Source: FEB-12 sp964503315 (GTDB taxonomy: Bacteria > Zixibacteria > MSB-5A5 > GN15 > FEB-12). From it: a stretch of DNA of 64,000 nucleotides. Below are positions 52,335 to 61,765 of the stretch, one piece after another. Both the position numbers and the translations under genes were made by a program. The stretch is from contig CAZCZL010000012.1 in the NCBI GenBank assembly GCA_964503315.1, positions 39,121 to 103,120 on the forward strand, read 5' to 3'. Below the pieces are notes generated by a model. It was not told the DNA's origin. It ran no database searches and worked only from the letters and a program-made list of their open reading frames with translations. Every line of letters begins with the position of its first letter. Position 1 is the stretch's first letter.

Positions 52335-52679
52335 CTATGCACGGTTCTTCCAGAAATCAAACGAACGGCCCGGTACGAAAATATCTATTCCTTCTGACGG
52401 TTTGTCCAGGGGGTTCGTTACGATATGAGACTCATTTCCTGGAATGTACACGGCATCACCGACATCCAGGGTCTGCTCGTCGGTATCAGTCGTAATGGTC
52501 AATTTGCCCTCAAGGACGATAAGAACCTGGGCATTGGGGTGGTCATGTTTCGGTGAAGCATGCCTGGGTGGTTTGACAAAGTGTTCAATAGAGATATCCG
52601 GCTGGGCGCAGAGAGAGATCCGCTTCCAGTCTTTCTCCGGCTCGTAGCGTTCACCTGTAGCTATTCGAATGACCTGCAT
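52335..52679 (-). CDS. Cupin-domain protein
   Basis: A 114-residue single-cupin protein. Motif 1 reads HASPKHDHPNAQVLIVLEGKLTI and motif 2 GDAVYIPGNESHIVTN, with His and Glu metal ligands partly present (H-x-H then later H). Small cupins bind metabolites or act as isomerases. The ATG is preceded by CAGGAGAG 6 bases away. It is 66 bases upstream of the serine hydrolase start and about 95 bases downstream of the kinase gene. Confidence 0.88.
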   Translation of the reverse strand: MQVIRIATGERYEPEKDWKRISLCAQPDISIEHFVKPPRHASPKHDHPNAQVLIVLEGKLTITTDTDEQTLDVGDAVYIPGNESHIVTNPLDKPSEGIDIFVPGRSFDFWKNRA

Positions 52680-52774
52680 TGCTAATCTCTCCTGCTGATA
52701 GTGATCCCAGCCCTGAAAATAGCTGGAGAGGAGGATTGGCTCAAGCTCTTTGTGCGGGGGAAAGTGTGAGGTGC

Positions 52775-55024
52775 TTAGTCACCGAGCCCGATCTTCTTGA
52801 GGAAAGCCGGCCACCGCGGGTCGGAGTGCAGTGAGCGGAAGAAGGGGGCGACTTTCGTGAGCGGGATTCCGGAATCGTGAAGTTCGAAGGCTCGTTCGAG
52901 CCATTCGAACGCCCTGTCAGTTTCTCCCCTGAACGCGTAGACGGTCGCGATCTGGTGTCCCCATTGTTCACCTTGGGCGATCAGGTCAGACAGTACCGCA
53001 TCTGATTCCGTCTGTCGGCCAAGTCCAAACAGGGCCATTGCCTTGCCACAGAATCGGTAGCCCGGTGTGGACTCTTTTTCTATGACCGAAAGAGCTTCCT
53101 CGAATTTTCCCTGAGCCAGCGCGATGAAACAGAGTCCCAAATAGGCGGTTGTCATATTGGGGCTCATCTCCAGAACGCGATGCATCGCTTCCCGCGCTTC
53201 ATCGTACCGTCCCGAAATTGATAGTGTGCGGCTCAACTCTCTGCGCGCCCATGGGTCAAGCGGATCCAGTTCGACCGCCTTTCTCAAAAGTCGCACGGAT
53301 TCATCATAGTTGCCCAGGATCATCTCCCAGAGACCGATAGACTGGACAATCTGCGCATGATTGGGGGCGAGCTCATATGCTTTTCTGAAGCGACTCCCCG
53401 CTTCCACCAACTTCAATTCCAGCGCGCCAAGCACAAATCCGAGAGCGGCATGCCCCTCCGGTAGATTCTGATCCAATTCGATCGCCTTTTCCGCGGCGTA
53501 TCTGGCACGAGGATAGAGAGCCGAATGTTCACCGTGACCGTAAGCGACGGTATTGCCCAGGGCATCCGCAAGTCCGGCCCATGCCTGAGCATTGGCGGGG
53601 TCGATCGATACCGCTTTTTCAAACATTTCTATAGCCAGAGAGAGGCTCTCTTTGGTCATTTGCTGGACCGACTGATGGCCCCGCAGGACCAGTGCGTAGC
53701 TCTCCGGATTGACCACCTTGCGCTCTTCCGGTATTCCCACCAACGTCACGTGCAACGACTTGGACACAGCTTTGGCGATATCATCCTGAACGGCGAAAAT
53801 ATCATCGAGGACGCGATCAAATGTTTCCGACCAGAGATGGAATCCATCCACCACAGAGACCAATTGCGCGGTGATACGCACACGGTTTCCGGCCTTCCGG
53901 ACGGAGCCTTCGAGAATTGTCTCCACGCCCAATTTCTGTCCGATGTTTCGAAGGTCCTCCTGTTTGCCTTTGAAGGCAAATGACGAAGTCCGCCCCGTCA
54001 CCTTGAGTTCCGGATTCTTGGCGAGAACATTGAGCAACTCCTCGGTAAGGCCATCCGAGAAGAACTCATTCTCCGGGTCGGCGCTCATATTGGCAAACGG
54101 AAGGACGGCGATCGAGGGGCGCGTTATCGCTACCCGACTCGAGGTCCTCACTTCACCGGAATCGCCGGTCCGAACGAGGGTCCGGAGATCAGACGCAAGT
54201 TCGGCGGCCGACTGATATCGTTCCGCTGGATTCTTGGAAAGACATTTGTTGACAATCCTCTGCAGGTCCGGCGAGATGTCGGCCTTATAGCGACTCAGTG
54301 GTTCCGGCGACTCGTTGATGATGGCGTGCAGTGACGCACCATCGCTGTTTCGTTTGAAGGGAGTGCGGCCGGCGAGCAGTTCATAGAGCACCACGCCAAG
54401 CGAGAAGATATCGGCTCGATGGTCGGCTTCGCGCCCCTGCACCTGCTCCGGCGACATGTAGGCCACAGTCCCAAGCGTTGAACCGGCCTTGGTCAGTATA
54501 TCCCCTCCCTGGATCGTTGCCAGACCAAAATCCAGGATCTTGGGGCGGAAATCAGAATCGACCACGATATTCGATGATTTGATATCGCGATGTACCACGC
54601 CCAACGAATGTGCCTTGGCTAAGCCATCGGCGACTTGCGCGACCAGTGGAATGATCTTTGAGATAGGGAGTTGCTCGTCGTGGCAGTACCAGTGCAGGGA
54701 TTTTCCCTGTATGTACTGCATGGCAAAGAAGGGATTACCGCCGAACTCACTCACTTCATGGATGGTCACGATATTGGGGTGATCCAATTTCGCGGCCGCT
54801 TGTGCTTCGCGAGTGAATCGGGTGCGCAGTTCGGCATCCTGCGCCTGATGTACAGGCAGGAATTTGAGCGCAACCTTCCGATTGAGCCGGGAGTCTTCCG
54901 CCAGATATACCTCGCCCATCCCCCCGGCGCCGATCTTCTCGACGATCCGGTAGTGCTGGATCATGGAACCAGCGGCGATCGCGATATGGGTGCGAGTGAG
55001 GTCGTCGGGATGTTCAGCGCTCAC
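52775..55024 (-). CDS. Ser/Thr protein kinase with TolB-like and TPR domains
   Basis: A 749-residue signalling protein. The kinase (about 25-300) is complete: G-loop GAGGMG (32-37), Lys54, HRDIKSSN (145-152), DFG (165-167), SPE (191-193). A TolB/FlgO-like domain follows at about 315-450 (IAVLPFANMSADPENEFFSDGLTEELLNVL...ILEGSVRKAGNRVRITAQLV). The rest, about 460-740, is TPR repeats with turns such as DPANAQAWAGLADALG and DPLDPWARRELSRTL. The same three-part plan occurs in many predicted kinases of deep-branching phyla. Its TPR array probably recruits partners. No membrane helix is apparent. Confidence 0.92.
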   Translation of the reverse strand: MSAEHPDDLTRTHIAIAAGSMIQHYRIVEKIGAGGMGEVYLAEDSRLNRKVALKFLPVHQAQDAELRTRFTREAQAAAKLDHPNIVTIHEVSEFGGNPFFAMQYIQGKSLHWYCHDEQLPISKIIPLVAQVADGLAKAHSLGVVHRDIKSSNIVVDSDFRPKILDFGLATIQGGDILTKAGSTLGTVAYMSPEQVQGREADHRADIFSLGVVLYELLAGRTPFKRNSDGASLHAIINESPEPLSRYKADISPDLQRIVNKCLSKNPAERYQSAAELASDLRTLVRTGDSGEVRTSSRVAITRPSIAVLPFANMSADPENEFFSDGLTEELLNVLAKNPELKVTGRTSSFAFKGKQEDLRNIGQKLGVETILEGSVRKAGNRVRITAQLVSVVDGFHLWSETFDRVLDDIFAVQDDIAKAVSKSLHVTLVGIPEERKVVNPESYALVLRGHQSVQQMTKESLSLAIEMFEKAVSIDPANAQAWAGLADALGNTVAYGHGEHSALYPRARYAAEKAIELDQNLPEGHAALGFVLGALELKLVEAGSRFRKAYELAPNHAQIVQSIGLWEMILGNYDESVRLLRKAVELDPLDPWARRELSRTLSISGRYDEAREAMHRVLEMSPNMTTAYLGLCFIALAQGKFEEALSVIEKESTPGYRFCGKAMALFGLGRQTESDAVLSDLIAQGEQWGHQIATVYAFRGETDRAFEWLERAFELHDSGIPLTKVAPFFRSLHSDPRWPAFLKKIGLGD

Positions 55025-55185
55025 GACCCAGACCTAGTCTCAGACACAAAGATGGACTGATTTTGACCATAACAGGAAGATACAGACCAAACCGCGGATT
55101 GCCAAACAACTTCTCGTTCTATTGTGTCAGGCGAACCGAAATACGAGTGACGATCTCGCCGGATTTCGTCAGATGGTGAACTTTG

Positions 55186-56595
55186 TCACGAGGTCAGTCG
55201 GTGTGTCAACTGGCGGGAGGTAGCCGAAACGGCCCTCGCGTCTCGGCACGCCTTTAGAATCCCGTGATACAGCCACATTGTAACTTTGTGCTCCGGATTG
55301 AAGAACTGACCGGGATGGAAAAGAATGGTCAATGCGCCGCCGATCCGGCTCAGGTGCCTGAGTTGCTCTTCGACGAATGGTATCGCCTGCGAACCGTGTT
55401 GTGTGGCGAGGGCGAGATCCATCACAACCATCGGAGCTTCCCACATATCTAATGCCCGTTTGCGAACAGGATCAAACGGCTGGAAACAGCCGGCCAGACC
55501 GTTCCGGTAACCGACAAAGTCCGCCCAACCGGATGATTCATCAACCGTAATACCGAACTGACGGATAAACTCAAACGAGCGGAAAGGATCAAAACGAAGG
55601 TAGTGCGCTCGCCCGGAGACGATCTTATGAGGGCACAGCGCCTGGAGCTCCGCAAGTTGTGCCGCGAACCGCTCCTCATTAAGGAACGTATCGTAATTGT
55701 AGTGGATTCCGCTTTCCCAGCCGGGCGGAAGCTGTTTCATCAGCCGCGCAATCTCAGACATTGGACTTCGTGCGCCGAATCGACCTCCCCTTCCGTTGAG
55801 CCAGTAGAATGTGGAGTGGTAACCGAAGCATCGCTCCAGTTCCATCATTCCGGTGACGTTGGACGCATAGTAACGACGGGGAGTCACTGCGTTACGGGCA
55901 ATCCACCAGAGATTGCCGATTCGCGGAATACGGCCCCGTGTTATAGGCTGGGGAATGCGGACCAGACGCACCGCCTGGGTGATCATGTCGTTCCCTTTTA
56001 GAATATCACAGTCATGTGAGAGCACAACGACAGGCGGGCCGGAAAGGAAATCTCCATGCATCAATGGTTGTCCCGTCCTGGAGAGCGAAATAGCCGAGGC
56101 TGCCAACAGTGCCGCAGATTCATTGAACGCGGGCACTGTCAGCAGCCCCGCCTTCAGCCGGGGGCTGAAGCGATACGAAAATCTCCCGTGCTGGTCGCGC
56201 TGTGGCGCGCGTGATTCTTCGCCAAAGGTCAGCAGATCAAAGAGGTTGCCGAAGAGATTCCAGGCCGGGATCAGGGTTCCTGTCGCGTGCTGATACCAAA
56301 CCGGCTGCGAATCATTCGGGATGGAACGCCAATGCGAATCATCCGGTTTGGGGATGCGATTCCATAGTGTCAGTTCGGCGCCGTTGAAGTCAACCTTCCA
56401 GGGATCAGATGGTACTGGAGGAATTGGGATATCGACTGGAATGACGATCTGTTTGCCGCGTATAATCGCGGCATCGGCATAAGGAACGAACTGTATGATG
56501 TCTGACGTAAAGGCGAGCGCGACCTCCTCGGTAAAAAACAACCGGGCATGATTAACCAATTGACCGCGAAGATACTCCGACTCCGGGTGATCCAT
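55186..56595 (-). CDS. Polysaccharide-deacetylase-like protein (uncertain)
   Basis: A 469-residue soluble protein without a signal peptide. Several features recall the NodB deacetylase barrel with an N-terminal extension: VVLSHDCDILKGND in the position of the first Asp motif, GIHYNYDTFLNEERFAAQLAEL, a later FRSFEFIRQFGITVDESSGW, and HPGQFFNPEH near the C terminus as the last His. The classic His-x-x-x-His is not obvious, so activity is uncertain. The stop-start junction with the GNAT gene overlaps by 1 base, so they are cotranslated. A role in surface-polysaccharide synthesis is inferred. Confidence 0.6.
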   Translation of the reverse strand: MDHPESEYLRGQLVNHARLFFTEEVALAFTSDIIQFVPYADAAIIRGKQIVIPVDIPIPPVPSDPWKVDFNGAELTLWNRIPKPDDSHWRSIPNDSQPVWYQHATGTLIPAWNLFGNLFDLLTFGEESRAPQRDQHGRFSYRFSPRLKAGLLTVPAFNESAALLAASAISLSRTGQPLMHGDFLSGPPVVVLSHDCDILKGNDMITQAVRLVRIPQPITRGRIPRIGNLWWIARNAVTPRRYYASNVTGMMELERCFGYHSTFYWLNGRGGRFGARSPMSEIARLMKQLPPGWESGIHYNYDTFLNEERFAAQLAELQALCPHKIVSGRAHYLRFDPFRSFEFIRQFGITVDESSGWADFVGYRNGLAGCFQPFDPVRKRALDMWEAPMVVMDLALATQHGSQAIPFVEEQLRHLSRIGGALTILFHPGQFFNPEHKVTMWLYHGILKACRDARAVSATSRQLTHRLTS

Positions 56596-57710
56596 CAGCT
56601 CAGCACTCCCTCCGTGAAGATGCGGCTGACATACCAGTCATCAAAGTTGTTGAGGCTTGCCCGTCCTTCTCCCGCCTTGCACGTTCGGAGGACAACATAG
56701 TGCCCGCGCTTCACATGGTAGAAGCCGACTTTTCGCGACTCGCGAAGTAGGAGCTTGTCGAATGGGTGGGCATTCACATGCCATCCGCGAATGCCGCTCG
56801 CGCCCATATCGCGTGTCCCGAGTATTGCCTCGATCAACAAGAGCCGCACAAGCCTTGCCGGATCATGTCTGTCAGTGTCACACGCAAGTATGATATCAAC
56901 GAGGTAACCGAGGCCGTCATCTCCGAGTGTATACGCAACCCAGCCAAGCAGGGTCGTGCCGTCGTACATTCCTTTGACCACTGATCTCACATACGGATTG
57001 TCATACAGTCGCCACCTAAGATAAGCGGCGTCGCGATAGATGGTCGTTCCGCCCCACTGCGCAACAAATCGTCGGCAGCAATCTCCCGCCTGTTGATCAG
57101 GCTGTTCCATTACGCGGATAGATACTCCCTCAGGGAGGGATTTTGAGGTCATCAACAGCTTCCCCGCGCTGACCGCACCGGCTGTCGCCGCACCACCGCG
57201 AAGAATTAGCTTCTTAAGGTGATCTTTCAGACTTGAAGAGGATGCTCCCTTCGCTTTCTCCAGCATCGGCCCGATCGAGCGTGATGAAAACGGCAGAAAT
57301 ATCTGCTCGGTCACCGTCGGAACATCAAAGCCAAGTTTGGTGAATGCTTTTATGGCCGGGGTGAATCCCCAGATGGAAGCGAACTGATGCTCGTCGGCGT
57401 ACTTGAACAGCAGATCGTACATCTTTTCGAAAAGCTGCTGTCCCCGGAAGGCGGGATCAACGAGGGTTGCCTCGGACTTGGCGGTCCAGAAGACGCCGTC
57501 GCGGTCGATCATCTGGATCGGAATGAAGGCCTGCGTACCAACAATGTTCCGACCATCCCTGGCGAACGCAAATGGATACGCGGACTGGCCGTAAGTATTC
57601 TCAACGAACTCCCAGCGGAATTGCGCGAGAGTGCGATTCTCCTGATAGATGCGATTATGAAGGTCGTTGCATCCTTCAATGTCAGCAGGACGCATCAGGC
57701 CGAATTCCAC
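56595..57710 (-). CDS. GNAT-family acetyltransferase, double-domain type
   Basis: A 371-residue protein with an N-terminal GNAT domain (about 1-150; acetyl-CoA site around LVDPAFRGQQLFEKMYDLLF) and a second GNAT-like half at about 200-350. The central linker (155-190) is Ser/Lys/Ala-rich. The type resembles transferases in polysaccharide or peptide-modification clusters. It overlaps the downstream deacetylase-like gene by 1 base, and the two probably modify the same molecule. Confidence 0.82.
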   Translation of the reverse strand: MEFGLMRPADIEGCNDLHNRIYQENRTLAQFRWEFVENTYGQSAYPFAFARDGRNIVGTQAFIPIQMIDRDGVFWTAKSEATLVDPAFRGQQLFEKMYDLLFKYADEHQFASIWGFTPAIKAFTKLGFDVPTVTEQIFLPFSSRSIGPMLEKAKGASSSSLKDHLKKLILRGGAATAGAVSAGKLLMTSKSLPEGVSIRVMEQPDQQAGDCCRRFVAQWGGTTIYRDAAYLRWRLYDNPYVRSVVKGMYDGTTLLGWVAYTLGDDGLGYLVDIILACDTDRHDPARLVRLLLIEAILGTRDMGASGIRGWHVNAHPFDKLLLRESRKVGFYHVKRGHYVVLRTCKAGEGRASLNNFDDWYVSRIFTEGVLS

Positions 57711-57768
57711 GCAAGGCTCCCTGAAACAGTGTGGGCTATCTGTCGATGATAAAGGTAGGACGCGGGGA

Positions 57769-59354
57769 TTATCGGGGCAAGTGCTTTAAGGCCCGCGCGC
57801 CGATCGCTCTGGCCATCCTTCGGAAAACCCATACATGGACAGGATAGACACCGTACCAGTAGAGTATGCCGAGAAGGCCTCGAGGATAGAATCTGGCGGT
57901 TTGGATCAGCCTGCTTTGCTCATCAGACTGCGAAAGGACGGCAAACTCCAGCCAGGCTTTGCCCGGAACCTTCATTTCGGCGCGCAGGAGCAAACGCTTG
58001 CCTGTATCATATTCCTCAACCCGCCAGAAATCAAGCGTGTCACCTACGGCAATGTTTTTGGAATCGACACGCCCTCGTCGCAGGCCGACGCCGCCAAGAA
58101 GTTCGTCAAGCAAACCACGTATCTGCCAGAGCCAAGTAGCCGAGTACCAGCCGTTCTCACCGCCTATGGTTTGAACGACCTCAAACAGCTTGTCGGATGG
58201 AGCCGACGCATCGACTTCGCGACGGTCTGTCAGGATGTGTGATGGTTCAATCCAATTGATAATGGAATCACCCTGCGAGACTTTCTGTTCGTCTCCAGGA
58301 AGTACGGGCCAAAGCGCATTGTTCACAGCCTGATCAAAGTCGATCGGTCTGAGCCCGAAGACTGTTAGCGCGTCATCATTCTCACAAATTGTCTCGTGCC
58401 GCAGTCCCTCGATCAATGCCCGCGCCGGCCCCACAGGTACAGGGGTGACCAGACCTACCCAGTAGGAAGAGAGACGCGGCGTCAAAACAGGCACTTCAAT
58501 CAGCCATCGCTTTAACCGGAGCGCCTTCGCAACGCGAAGCATCATGTCCCGATAGGTCATGACTTCCGGCCCGCCGATGTCAAAGGTCCGGCCAATCGAG
58601 TCTGGACGGTCCAGTGCGTCAACCAGGCAGGTAAGGACATCGTCGATACTGATCGGCTGTGTCCGCGTCACCACCCAGCGAGGGCAGATCATCACTGGCA
58701 GACGGTTTGCCAGATGGTGGATCATCTCAAATGAGAAAGAACCGGCACCCACGATGACCGCGGCACGAAATTCGGTTACCGCCACTCCGGATTCGCGGAG
58801 TATATCACCTACCTCATGTCGGCTTTTCAAATGTAAAGACTGCTCAACCTGCCGCTGGCCTAGACCACCCAGATAGAGGATCCTCTTGACCCCTGCCTCC
58901 CTTGCAGCGTCGCCGAGATTGCGCGCCGCTATTCGGTCAAGCTCCGCGAAATCATCACGAGAACTGGCCATGGAATGTACAAGGTAGTAGATTACTTCTG
59001 TATCCCGGACCGCATCACTTAAATCGGCGGGATTGAGTACATCTCCTTTGAGCGCGCGAATGGAGTTGAACCAAGGCAAATCGGCGAGCTTCGANNNNNN
59101 NNNNNNNNNNNNNNNNNNNNNNNNNNNNNNNNNNNNNNNNNNNNNNNNNNNNNNNNNNNNNNNNNNNNNNNNNNNNNNNNNNNNNNNNNNNNNNCATCTC
59201 CTTTGAGCGCGCGAATGGAGTTGAACCAAGGCAAATCGGCGAGCTTCGAAGGATCACGCGCCAGACAGGTTACCCGGTGACCTGCTGCCACCAATCGGGG
59301 GACCAATCGTGAGCCGACATATCCGCTTGCGCCAACAACCAGTACATTCTGCAT
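57769..59354 (-). CDS. SDR-family NAD(P)-binding protein with DUF2867 domain, interrupted by scaffold gap
   Basis: The gene starts at ATG 59354 (MQNVLVVGASGYVGSRLV, nucleotide-binding GASGYVG 8-14) and ends at 57769. A run of 100 N lies inside it, and the 55 bases before and after the run are identical. Removing the N run and one copy of the 55 bases gives an unbroken 1431-base frame of 476 residues. The protein has an atypical SDR domain (about 1-290; YYLVHSMASS, RILYLGGLG) and a C-terminal DUF2867 domain (about 310-476). It diverges from tspO, a common partner in other genomes. Substrate is unknown; the gene is probably intact in the organism. Confidence 0.88.
59040..59094. repeat. 55-bp scaffold-overlap repeat, left copy
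   Basis: Identical to 59195-59249. It is the end of one assembly contig, not a biological repeat: the length equals a k-mer-type overlap and it abuts the N run. Confidence 0.95.
59095..59194. other. Assembly gap of 100 N
   Basis: Exactly 100 N, the usual placeholder for an unsized gap. The flanking sequences overlap by 55 bases, so the true gap length is probably minus 55. Confidence 0.99.
59195..59249. repeat. 55-bp scaffold-overlap repeat, right copy
   Basis: Exact copy of 59040-59094 in the same orientation, starting directly after the N run. Confidence 0.95.
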
Positions 59355-59366
59355 AGTGTACCGCAT

Positions 59367-59394
59367 GGAACCCTGGGCACTGAGACCCGGTTCC
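59367..59394. promoter_or_regulatory. Interrupted palindrome between the SDR gene and tspO
   Basis: GGAACC (59367-59372) and GGTTCC (59389-59394) flank an inner GGG/CCC pair in the 99-base divergent intergenic region. It could be a shared operator. It is weaker than the arsR palindrome. Confidence 0.35.
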
Positions 59395-59453
59395 CTGAAT
59401 TGAAGCGACGGAGGTCGCGTCATGCGGGCAAATCATCTTATGTGAGGATAGCA

Positions 59454-59954
59454 ATGTCGACTGCAAGTCATACACAAAGTATCGAACGGCCTCTTTCGGG
59501 CAAAATCGGAGGATTGGCCGTATGGTTGTTACTCTCCTTTATAGTCGCTTCATTTGGAGCCTTGTTCCAGACGAGAGAGTGGTACCTGACGATAGCGAAA
59601 CCGAGTTGGACACCGCCGGGGTGGATCTTTGGTCCCGTCTGGACACTGCTGTATATCGCCATGGCGGTAGCTGCCTGGTTGGTCTGGCTCGAGGGAGGCT
59701 GGAAAGCCAACCGAAGTGCGTTATCTCTTTACGTCGTCCAACTCGTTTTCAACGCGGCCTGGTCATGGCTCTTTTTCGGTGTGCACACGATCGGCGGGGC
59801 ACTCATTGACATTGTTATTCTCTGGCTGCTGATCCTGGCCACGCTGATCCTGTTCCGGCGTCGACGACCTGCTGCCGGACTGCTGCTCGTGCCATACGCG
59901 CTTTGGGTTGGGTTTGCGACTGCGTTGAATTTCCAGATATGGAGACTTAATTGA
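59454..59954 (+). CDS. tspO: TspO/MBR-family membrane protein
   Basis: A 166-residue protein with five membrane helices. The signature block WYLTIAKPSWTPPGWIFGPVWTLLYIAM (43-70), the Asn in FNAAWSWLFFG and a basic run LFRRRRPAAG before the last helix are all present. TspO binds porphyrins and is linked to light and oxidative stress. ATG 59454 is chosen because GAGGA lies 6 bases before it; the open frame extends 18 codons further upstream without membrane character. It diverges from the SDR-DUF2867 gene, a recurrent pairing. Confidence 0.95.
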   Translation: MSTASHTQSIERPLSGKIGGLAVWLLLSFIVASFGALFQTREWYLTIAKPSWTPPGWIFGPVWTLLYIAMAVAAWLVWLEGGWKANRSALSLYVVQLVFNAAWSWLFFGVHTIGGALIDIVILWLLILATLILFRRRRPAAGLLLVPYALWVGFATALNFQIWRLN

Positions 59955-59970
59955 CCATGCAGCACCGGAG

Positions 59971-60015
59971 CATAAAAGAAAAGCCCGGCAGGTGAATTAA
60001 TCGCCATGCCGGGCT
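59971..60015 (-). terminator. Minus-strand terminator about 350 bases beyond the response-regulator gene
   Basis: AGCCCGGCA (59982-59990) and TGCCGGGCT (60007-60015) form a perfect 9-bp stem, and GGTG with CGCC inside the loop can extend it. On the minus strand the stem is followed by TTTTCTTTTATG. On the plus strand there is no T tract, so it serves minus-strand transcripts. Confidence 0.8.
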
Positions 60016-60360
60016 CGGTTAGCACTCGATAACTCGCCTTTCGAGTGCATCCCCTCTCACTCCCGACGCAGATTTCCACTGCCATTTTCTCGGCACAGCA
60101 AGACTTCGCACCTCCTGATCGCAACTGGCCGCGCCAGAAGGTGTCTGCTTAGAATTTGAAATCTGACTGTGGCCGCGAACCGTGGCAATCGGGAGGCGCT
60201 GCCAGCCGAAGAGTGTAATACAAACGGTGTGCCGGAACCCGCAGAGGACCGACCGTGTCGTAACTGATTGGGGAATATAAGGGAAGGGTCGACCGTGTAC
60301 GGCCGATTGACTGGATTTGGAGGTTTTCTACCTCAAACGGGGGTTCTAGGCGGGGTAAAT
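60016..60360 (-). other. Non-coding stretch, possible small RNA or long 3' UTR
   Basis: About 345 bases between the response-regulator stop and the terminator, with no convincing reading frame. It contains a hairpin GCACTCG/CGAGTGC (60022-60048) and smaller ones (CTGGC-GCG-GCCAG; GAGGT-AGAAA-ACCTC next to the stop codon). Nothing matches a riboswitch I know. Confidence 0.35.
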
Positions 60361-61716
60361 TCACTCCCACTGGAGGTTGTGATCGATGATGTACTTGCGG
60401 AGATTGGCCTTGTCCATCTTGAGCTGCGAGGCCGCGGCTGAAATGTTGCCACCGGTCGCCCTCAGCGAGTTGACAATGAGCGCGCACTTATACGCCTCAA
60501 CTTTTCCAGCTAGAGTCGTGGTGTCATGCCACTCCTGCTGGCGTTCGCGTGTCAATTTCAGATATGTTTCCACGTCGGAAGACCCGATAACATCGGAGTA
60601 TGAAAGCGTCAGGATTGCCTCAACGGCTTCCGCCAATTCTCTAACATTTCCCGGCCAATCGTAGGCGATCATTCGCTCCATCGCCTGCTGGTCGAACACC
60701 ATCGGGAGTCTCTTGCGTTCCGTGGTGTACCGGTTAACGAAGTGCTCCACCAACAGCGGAATATCTTCTTTCCTGTCTCGCAATGGGGGGATCTCAATCT
60801 CTATCCCCTTTATGCGGAAGTAGAGATCATGGCGGAAGGTCCCCTGCTTCACCATTTCTTCCAGGTTCTTATTGGTCGCGCAGAGCACGCGCGCGTTGGT
60901 AAACTTGGATTGTGTCTCGCCGATCCGGTTGAATTCGCCTGACTGGAGGACACGCAAGAGTTTGGCCTGCGTTGTAATGTCAAGATCGCCGATCTCATCG
61001 AGAAAAACCGTTCCTTCGTGGGCGAACTCGAAAAGTCCGATCCGATCCGCTACCGCGCCGGTAAAAGAACCCCTGACATGTCCGAACAACTCCGATTCGA
61101 CGAGATCAGGCGCCTTGTGATTGCAGTGAAGCACCGTGAACTGCTCATTACTCCGGGAACTGAGTTGATGAATCGCGGTTGCGACTACCTCTTTTCCGGT
61201 ACCTGATTCCCCGCGGATCATCACCTTATTCTGGTCGGCGGCTACTTTCTCGGTCTTTCTGATCACTTGCAGGATCGCCTGCGACTTTCCGACCAGTCCA
61301 TACTGTGAACTCACCTGGCGGGTCTCGACCCGGCCAGTTGCTCTCAGGCGGTACGCCTCTACCGCGTTCCGCACGCTCCGCACCAGCTTGACCGCTGACT
61401 GCCCTTTATCAATATAGTCGAACGGCTTTTCGGCGCGATCGATACGCTGTTCGTCGTAGTCGCCGGGAAAGCCGGTATGGAAGATCACCAGCACCTCGGG
61501 AAGTATTTCACGGATCTTCTGTGCGGCGACAATTCCATCCATTCCTTCCATCTTGATATCCATCACGACCACGGCGATGTCGGCATTTGCCTGCGCATGG
61601 GTGATCGACTCCGGACCCGAGGAAGCGCTCAGTAGATGGTAATCATCCTCGAATAGGGCTACGAGTGACTCCCGCACACGCGGATTGTCATCGACGAGCA
61701 AGATTTTGGCGAGCAT
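60361..61716 (-). CDS. Sigma-54-dependent response regulator (NtrC family)
   Basis: A 451-residue regulator with receiver, AAA+ and Fis-type DNA-binding domains. The phospho-acceptor is Asp53 in VMDIKMEG. In the AAA+ domain, Walker A is GESGTGKE (169-176), Walker B FLDEIG (238-243), and the sigma-54 contact loop is GSFTGA (216-221), a variant of GAFTGA. The Fis-like helix-turn-helix is near the C terminus (NISAAASQLKMDKANLRKYI). When phosphorylated such proteins open sigma-54 promoters. The gene starts 49 bases after the partner kinase gene. Targets are unknown; no -24/-12 promoter was identified in the window. Confidence 0.96.
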   Translation of the reverse strand: MLAKILLVDDNPRVRESLVALFEDDYHLLSASSGPESITHAQANADIAVVVMDIKMEGMDGIVAAQKIREILPEVLVIFHTGFPGDYDEQRIDRAEKPFDYIDKGQSAVKLVRSVRNAVEAYRLRATGRVETRQVSSQYGLVGKSQAILQVIRKTEKVAADQNKVMIRGESGTGKEVVATAIHQLSSRSNEQFTVLHCNHKAPDLVESELFGHVRGSFTGAVADRIGLFEFAHEGTVFLDEIGDLDITTQAKLLRVLQSGEFNRIGETQSKFTNARVLCATNKNLEEMVKQGTFRHDLYFRIKGIEIEIPPLRDRKEDIPLLVEHFVNRYTTERKRLPMVFDQQAMERMIAYDWPGNVRELAEAVEAILTLSYSDVIGSSDVETYLKLTRERQQEWHDTTTLAGKVEAYKCALIVNSLRATGGNISAAASQLKMDKANLRKYIIDHNLQWE

Positions 61717-61765
61717 AGATCAGTACTGTTCGGTTGAGGTTGCCTGGATTCGTGCGGAAGAGGTG

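Noticed and set aside
59095..59194. Split SDR gene as a genuine frameshift or pseudogene
   Set aside because: The identical 55-base flanks show a contig overlap. Joined sequence gives an intact frame.
59955..60124. Minus-strand frame of about 131 codons crossing the terminator
   Set aside because: It passes through the terminator hairpin and continues as a shadow of tspO; no family features.
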